DNA of 64,000 nucleotides from assembly GCA_900660155.1 (NCBI GenBank), contig CABFPE010000178.1, positions 687,813-751,812 on the forward strand, given 5' to 3'. Under the pieces are notes generated by a model. It worked only from the letters and a program-made list of their open reading frames with translations. It was not told the origin of the DNA and searched no databases. Below, piece by piece: positions 58,030-64,000 of this stretch. Positions within the stretch are counted from its first letter, which is position 1. Each line of letters starts with the position of its first letter. The position numbers were made by a program, and so were the translations under genes. Source of the DNA: Hofstenia miamia. Lineage: Eukaryota; Xenacoelomorpha; Acoela; Hofsteniidae.

Positions 58030-58443
58030 TTTCACAAAATTAGAATATACTTAGTTGTTAGTTTTGTGTTATATATTGAAATGTCTAGTGACAGTGATCA
58101 GTGTGTTCTTCTGCAAGTTGCATAATGCGTTTTTGACCATAAATTTCATATAAATGTAATAACATCTTCTTGTAATTCATGTTACAGAAGTATTAATTTT
58201 GCAATTTAATTCATTTATTTCCTTTTGGAAGCCGACAAATATGCCCAGAAATGAGTACTAAGTAATGAGAAATCAATGCTGATGTCAAGGATATTGCATC
58301 ATCGCAAAATATCTCAGGCATCCACAGCGGTAATGTTCCAAAATTGAAACATGCCTTATGTCCACTATGTGAAATACAAAGAATCTAAAGTGTAACGTAT
58401 GTCGGATACATGTAGCAATATCAATTTGACAAATATTTAGCTA

Positions 58444-58449
58444 AATAAA
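58444..58449 (+). terminator. candidate SGK3 polyadenylation signal
   Basis: AATAAA, 415 bp after the stop. A second AATAAA is at about 59107. Either could serve, and the sequence alone does not decide. Confidence 0.4.
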
Positions 58450-59643
58450 TGGAATTGAAAACAACAATGTAATGTATTCATTAAATATTTGCTATATCAT
58501 CTTGAACCATAACGAAATCCTAAAACATTTCAGAAAAAATCATAATATTAAAGAATTAGTTTACTCATTTACCCTACCAATACAATACCCAGGGCTGTGC
58601 AGTGATTAAAATGTTTTCAATATTTGGACACATATTCAAATCTATAGGCAAATATTTTTTTTTCAAAGCGTTTTATAAAATAATTGCTTACTTTGTCAAT
58701 CAATTACATAAATATTTAATTATAGATAAACTAAGTTTTGTTAAAACCATTACGGTTAGCATAAAATGCAACAAAGTGAGATGGCACCATATCGTAGTTG
58801 ACCCTAGATTTGAGATATTATTTTTGAATTTCACTGGAACATTTTTTAGTTTTCCACAAAGGGACAAGTGAATTCATGTTATAATATGCTTTTCAAATAG
58901 TTTCCAAAACTAATAATGCATGTAATAATGAGAAATCATACTACCGTGTACATTCTAACAATATGATCACATAAATATGTAATTTAAATCATTTGAAAGA
59001 AATCTTGATATATTTTTCTAATGAAATTTGCCATCTATTGAGAGGTGCTCCTTTCTATGTTATGTTTATTTTTAACATTTGAGCACTGTTCCTTTTGAAA
59101 TATGTAAATAAAAGCCTGTTTAAATGCTAACTGAAAGAACATTACATGTATATCATGTACTAACCTAATTACTAAATCAAAATATTAGGAAACAAATCTT
59201 TTAAATCCCGTATAGAATACGGACTGTTTTTAGAGGCGATGCATGTGTATGTTTTTCTAATCAATATATGTACACAAATGGATGCAAAATCAAAAACTAA
59301 ACTTCAATGTTCAATCAACAGTCTGCTATGATAAATATATATATAGTGCAAATGATTTTTGCCACAAGATGGCGATAAACTAAAATTAATATTTGTTTAC
59401 AATACTTCCCTGTTCCGCCTTCGTGAATAACATTTATGTCAGCATTTAATAGCTAGGATATGAAATATATTCAAATACTGTATGTCAATATTCAATTTGA
59501 ATTGAAATGATGTTATACATTTAATTTTAACAATTGTAGAATATTATATATATATAAATAAATAAATATAAATATAAATACATCCAAGGTTTAATTCCCG
59601 TACATGACACTACGTGCTATGTAAAAAGGAAAATTGGACTATT
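58450..59643. other. SGK3 3' flank, nothing else recognised
   Basis: AT-rich, probably partly 3' untranslated region. No other gene or element seen. Confidence 0.4.
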
Positions 59644-60430
59644 TCAATAAGAAAAGAATTTGCTATAGGAACCGGGGAGAGTTCCAGAATTAAGGTACCC
59701 TACCGCTGCTGGTAGAAACGTTGCTGCATATTGCCTATCTTTTAGCAGTTCCTGTAAGACCTTTGTTCTTGTTTGGCTATTAGAAAGCGTCATTCTCCCA
59801 TGCATTGGATGGAATTCGTCTTTATATATCTTTGTACAAATATATTTGAATAATTGATTAAAAGTAGTGTTTATATTGTCAATTAATTCCTGCTTGTATA
59901 TTTTCGATAGTTTAGAGTACAATGTCATTTTTGTCAGTTAATCCGTTCACCCAAACTTCAGAAGCATATAAATAAATTGGCTTAATATACATTTTAAAAA
60001 TCAGCCATTTCTTATGTCGATTTAGAAATTCGAATACAAATTTCGTTCCAAGAATGCATTTATGCGCATTTTTATATTGGTTTCCACGTGATCATTCCAA
60101 TTTAGATCTTTATTTAAAAATATTTTGTTTGATTAGTTGATGTAAAGGTGAAATTACCATACGCCATATGATCTCTGTGTGACTGTGAGCGCATTATAGG
60201 TTTCATTACGTTGTAGTGAGCAAATGTCAGTATTACTGACTTGTTTTCATTAATGATAAGGTTGTTTCTTACAAAAAGATTGATTACATCAATCAGATTT
60301 TCTTTTGAATGTGAGATGTCAATTTCACATGTTGAGGCGTTAATTGTGCTTTTTATGCAGGTATCATCTGAATATTAAATTATGTCTGTTCTGATTTTGT
60401 TGGATACGACATACGCTCAGTGCAAATTTC
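59644..60430 (-). mobile_element. LINE reverse transcriptase 3' part
   Basis: The minus strand carries the palm form YSDDTCIKSTINAST (about 60340-60385), NLFVRNNLIINENKSVILTF (the post-palm block) and, in the frame 59928-59644, a C-terminal stretch beginning MTLYSKLSKIYKQELIDNIN. Stops lie between. It is a truncated fragment with a substituted palm (YSDD for YADD). Confidence 0.5.
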
Positions 60431-60452
60431 ATCTGTAAGAAGTATAAACAAT

Positions 60453-60454
<2 letters not shown>

Positions 60455-60487
<33 letters not shown>
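60455..60487. repeat. TA microsatellite
   Basis: Uninterrupted TA dinucleotide run. Confidence 0.9.
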
Positions 60488-60492
<5 letters not shown>

Positions 60493-60829
60493 AGATAACC
60501 GCAGAATTCGAAGTTTTGTTTTCAATAATACATAGTACATTTATGCATTATGTTAATCACTTTCAACTTGCATTAACTTTTTTCTTGTAAATCTCGAATG
60601 TATGAAATTTACTATAATTTTTTAGTTTCACTGCTAGCAAAAAAAGGATGTAGAGTTAGAAAATCTCCAATAACTAGGATACTCCTTATATATTTTGAAA
60701 TTGATTGAAAGAGGAGAGATAAGAAAGCAACATAAACCTCAAATATTCTCCTCTTTAGATGTGTGACCAATTTGAACTCGGAATTTGAAACAAAATGTAT
60801 TTGAAGAAAACAAATATACTTTTGTCATA

Positions 60830-61350
60830 TTGAGACGACCGACATAAAAATAAGTTTATCACTAAACTGTAAACATTTTTGAGAATTTTAAGCAGGTATG
60901 GCTATCCCCGCAAATGCATTAATGACATTGAAAATGAAGGCTTCTTAAATCAAATAACTGGAAAAATCCTTGAAAATAAAAAATCTATTGGAAATTACCA
61001 TATATTGAAACATCTGCCACAACCCTAAAATGAAAACTTAAAATGCTTTACAAAGATCTAAATAATGCTATCATAACAACAATTTTTAAATCATGTAATG
61101 TAATCAAAAACAAAATCGTATTAAATTAGACTTGATTTCATCTGTATTTTATGAATCAAATGTGTCAAAAATCGTACATTGATGAAACAAGAGCAAGAGA
61201 ACATGTTAAGGAACAATCTAAGATCTCAAATATTTATGCATCGACATCAATCAAGAAAAAAAAATTACAATATTAAAAAGAACCAAATATTTTAAAAAAA
61301 TGGAGGCTCTTTGCATAAAAAAGAAAGATAAAGAGCAATTATTAAATAAC
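60830..61350 (+). mobile_element. Penelope-like element relic, linker and GIY-YIG part
   Basis: The plus strand reads TFLRILSRYGYPRKCINDIE (about 60865-60930), the thumb/linker RGYP..I block of Penelope-like reverse transcriptases. It then gives YIDETRAREHVKEQ (about 61175-61215) and, in another frame, SQIFMHRHQSRKKNYNI, the GIY-YIG C-terminal half. Frameshifts and stops are present. It runs into a TA repeat at 61351-61374. Confidence 0.5.
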
Positions 61351-61374
61351 CATATATATATATATATATATATT
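61351..61374. repeat. TA microsatellite
   Basis: TA run between the Penelope relic and the left inverted arm. Confidence 0.9.
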
Positions 61375-61402
61375 CGAAGTGATTATACTGAGCTTCTTCA
61401 TA

Positions 61403-61548
61403 TTCATTTTTAGCATAGACGCTAAGAAAAGGATAGACCGGTTTCGTTTATATAAAACATCATCAGTACAAATATGCGGTAAAAAACTAAATATATTTAC
61501 AATAGACTACACTTTATATATTTTAATATTTCATGCTCTTAAAATAAG
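61403..61548. repeat. left arm of a 146-bp inverted repeat (Penelope terminal repeat)
   Basis: Runs from TTCATTTTTAGCATAGAC to CTCTTAAAATAAG. It is the near-perfect inverse of 61733-61878. It contains GACCGGTTTCG and CATCATCAG, the inverse of a hammerhead-like core. Confidence 0.85.
61433..61466 (-). ncRNA. hammerhead-ribozyme-like motif, left arm
   Basis: On the minus strand CTGATGA is followed by a short hairpin (GTTTTATATAAAC) and then GAAACCGGTCTA. These are the conserved CUGANGA and GAAA boxes with the palindromic ACCGGU/GUC cleavage-site segment reported for Penelope-associated hammerheads. The extra U between the CUGAUGA box and the hairpin is a departure. Activity is not shown. Confidence 0.45.
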
Positions 61549-61559
61549 TTCAATGATAT

Positions 61560-61735
61560 CATGCTTAGTTGTTTATTCAATAATTGATCTTTGTTTGATT
61601 GTTTAATTATTAATGCTTCTCCTATTTTATGATGTTCTGATCTTAGTAGGATGTAAAAATTTTCTTCTCTTAGTTGATGTTTGTGCATGAAAACTTCGGA
61701 TTTTAGGTGCCAATTCATATGTTCCTTAATTCTTA
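61560..61735 (-). mobile_element. Penelope-like GIY-YIG C-terminal piece between the inverted arms
   Basis: The minus strand encodes RIKEHMNWHLKSEVFMHKHQ, LREENFYILLRSEHHKIGEA and LIIKQSNKDQLLN. This is the C-terminal half of the GIY-YIG domain (H...H..H....N.....L......R..EAL.I....LN). It starts directly after the right arm on the same strand. Confidence 0.6.
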
Positions 61736-61876
61736 TTTTAAGAGCATGCAATATTAAAATATATAAAGTGTAGTCTATTGTAAATATATTTAGTTTTTTA
61801 CCGCATTTTTGTACTGATGATGTTATATATAAACGAAACCGGTCTATCCTTTTCATAGTGTCTATGCTAAAAATGA

Positions 61877-61878
<2 letters not shown>
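61733..61878. repeat. right arm of the 146-bp inverted repeat
   Basis: Inverse of 61403-61548 with a few mismatches. The loop between the arms is 184 bp and holds the GIY-YIG piece. Confidence 0.85.
61814..61846 (+). ncRNA. hammerhead-ribozyme-like motif, right arm
   Basis: Plus strand CTGATGA, hairpin GTTATATATAAAC, GAAACCGGTCTATC. Same layout as the left arm with one change in the hairpin. Confidence 0.45.

Positions 61879-61880
<2 letters not shown>

Positions 61881-61911
<31 letters not shown>
61881..61911. repeat. TA microsatellite
   Basis: TA run just outside the right arm. Confidence 0.9.
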
Positions 61912-61989
61912 CTAAATGTTACGGGCGTTACATTAAATCAATGAAAGCTAAAGAAAGTTGCTCGTTTACAAAAGTGTTTTAATTGTTTC

Positions 61990-63291
61990 GGATCTCTACC
62001 AAATAATGTAAGTTCTTGTATTTTTCAAATATACATGTAATTTTGATTACATTCCACATACTGAATTTTCTTGTTGACCCCTTCCAAAAAGTAAGTATGC
62101 CATTTTGCGTTGTAAGTCGTAAGAAGAAGTCTATGTTTGCAAATGCAAGCTCTAACACTATGTGCGGAAGTGGCAGAAATGAAAAATTTCCCCCAAGCTG
62201 CACAATTTGTCAAAATAATTCGATTCGAACAAGATTAAATGTGTAATTTGTAAGCACCTGTTGCAACTACAATGCACAAAAATTACCAATTCGCTTCTAA
62301 ATTTGTTAAATAGAAATGAAAAACTATTTGGAAAGCTATTGTAGAATTGTGAAAACTGTTCAATAACAACTTCTCATGTGGTTTAGGTGGATTTCTTCCA
62401 TGAACAGAATGTTGACAACCTGAAAGATAATTTTAAGAACATAAATGAAAAATTCAAAAAATATTCTGACATTCTAAAAAGCACTTATTCAACAGTAGTC
62501 AATAATCTTGTACAAGAAAAGATTAAATCCCAGCACGTTAGTGAGTTGAAAATTTCAGGTTTTTCAGAGAGTAAAATCTCCAAGGGAATAAAGTGAACGT
62601 GAGAATATTTCCAAACGGTTGTAAGACATAACCCCAGATTTTTCTAATCATTATATATCTGACATGCTCAGAATGGGTAAATACAACTCAAATAAAATGC
62701 GGAAAATCTTCGTTTAGGCTCAGCGAGCTTATCCAAACAAAGTTATTATTGATAATGCCATTAAGCTAAAAAATAATTCTCCTTTACAATTTTCGGTTTA
62801 TGTTTCAAAAGTATTAAGTAAAGTGAAACAAAATGAATGTTTAAGGAAAGGACGGAAACTAATCCAGTCGGGAAAATGTGTTGGAAAAGATATTAAAATT
62901 GTTAATCTTAAACTCAATGGTAAATGGGTTGCCCAAGGCAACTGACTAAAAGGAAATTTATCTTCTTTGCCTCCCAATACAAGTCAGCTTAACTCATTTT
63001 CTACTAATAGTCTCAAATAATATTAATGGTATATTATCAAAATTTTATGACCTTAATTATAGGAATAATTATAACGAACATAATGTGAAAATGCTACAAG
63101 AAAATAAATCATCATGGCGCATAATCGATGAAAGATTCATCCTCAAAAGTATTACCTGAAAAGGAAGATAGAAATCTCATTAATCTTAGCCATAATTCTT
63201 CAGGTGGAGGCTTAATTATGTATATAAGAAAGCTATGGGCAAAGAATAATCCAAAAGCATTTTTACAATTATCAAAAATCATATTGAATTA

Positions 63292-63327
<36 letters not shown>

Positions 63328-64000
63328 CAATTATTTATCGTCCAACATATTTACCAGGTGATTATTCAGTAGTTATTATTATCAACATCTAGCTACTTCC
63401 CCGATCGTAGTAAGAAATTCAGTGCTGGTAAACACAATTCAGAAATCCATTTCTTCCTATATTAAGTCAGTTAAATGTTGCCTAAATACAAGCGCTAAGA
63501 ATTATCATATCTCGTATAAGAGTGCAATTGGGAACATAAATATTATGTATCATCAAGTTTAACATTAACCTCAAAATTTGCAGGTAATATTAAATTAGAC
63601 AGCCTGATAGCTTAGATAATTACAACACTAATAAAATAAGGCCAATTTTGGAAGAAACAAAGTGGAATTGATATTTTGATTAACGCTGTAGATAATCATA
63701 GAAGTGATATAATTCAGAAGACAAGAGGAAAAATTGTATTTCTGTATACAACAAAAGTTCATGAATTGGATGCATTGCTGAGACAGAAAAGGCACGCATT
63801 GAAAAATTAGGAAAAACTAACTTGAACGAATTTCAAAGAATGATAGTTAAAATGGTTCGATATCTCAGGAAAAAGCGAGTTGCTAATTTAATGACTACCG
63901 AGTTGTAAAAAGAGATCAATTGGCGTAACAAAGGTAGTAAAAGAAATTTGAAATTAACTGAGACTGAGACAAAATGTGTTTTGAATTTTTTTAGCAGACT
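61990..64000 (+). mobile_element. LINE copy C: ORF1 and start of endonuclease
   Basis: Plus-strand pieces: a Cys-rich ORF1 start (SCTICQNN, IKCVICKHLLQLQC, about 62195-62280), the open frame 62387-62596 (DNLKDNFKNINEKFKKYSDI, coiled-coil-like) and an endonuclease fragment (NVKMLQENKSSW, SSGGGLIMYIRKLW, 63080-63240) that matches GGGLMIIVPKSL and GGGGLLMYVSKAW of copies A and B. A TA repeat at 63294-63324 interrupts it, and the rest to the window end is strongly decayed. The reverse transcriptase, if present, lies beyond the window. Confidence 0.5.
63294..63324. repeat. TA microsatellite
   Basis: TA run inside LINE copy C. Confidence 0.9.

Noticed and set aside
1-64000. CRISPR arrays, bacterial operons, tRNA and rRNA genes
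   Set aside because: The sequence is eukaryotic. No spaced repeat array, cloverleaf or rRNA segment was seen by eye; a covariance-model scan would be the decisive test.

Overview
AT-rich, intron-containing eukaryotic DNA from an invertebrate animal. Three conserved host genes with GT-AG introns sit in a dense bed of decayed transposons. The mix of hAT, Tc1/mariner, LINE and Penelope-like elements suits an arthropod or another small invertebrate, but I cannot name the species. The contigs are joined by single Ns and one block of exactly 1000 Ns, so parts of the layout are assembly products.

Host genes. (1) A DCLRE1C/Artemis-type nuclease on the minus strand (21108 down to about 9821), five exons, with all visible catalytic motifs and matching splice phases. 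(2) A LENG1 orthologue on the plus strand (30746-40916), five coding exons, 259 residues, ending in the family's RYNSQFNP signature. (3) A PX-domain SGK3-type kinase on the plus strand (53126-58029), four coding exons, 499 residues, with complete kinase motifs and the C-terminal FEGFSY hydrophobic motif. They have unrelated roles (DNA end processing, a poorly known nuclear protein, endosomal kinase signalling) and nothing suggests co-regulation.

Mobile DNA by region. 0-4 kb: a triple CCAAT/TATA promoter-like block before a broken transposon gene, two divergent Penelope GIY-YIG ends, a LINE reverse transcriptase and an LTR-element integrase fossil. 5.7-9.8 kb: LINE scraps and a hAT element (6167-8783) with perfect 8-bp target duplications. 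10-21 kb (Artemis introns): a second hAT (11171-12888) with perfect target duplications, a Tc1-like relic, the 3' end of a LINE with a restriction-like endonuclease, and a decayed APE-type LINE. 21.9-29.6 kb: a hAT relic, a young 5'-truncated LINE with an ATT tail, and a two-exon zinc-finger transposon-type gene partly duplicated at an N join. 33.9-36.7 kb (LENG1 intron 3): two mariner-type elements, one with both inverted repeats ending 36 bp before an exon. 37.9-39.6 kb: a copia-like LTR fossil. 42.5-48 kb: two LINE copies scrambled by N joins, then a second restriction-like-endonuclease LINE broken by the 1000-N gap. 59.6-64 kb: LINE pieces around a Penelope cluster whose inverted arms carry a hammerhead-ribozyme-like motif.

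I saw no clearly new biological system. The observations best worth checking are the hammerhead-like Penelope arms, the mariner next to the LENG1 acceptor, the intron-bearing transposon gene, and the repeated single-N false duplications, which distort any automatic annotation.
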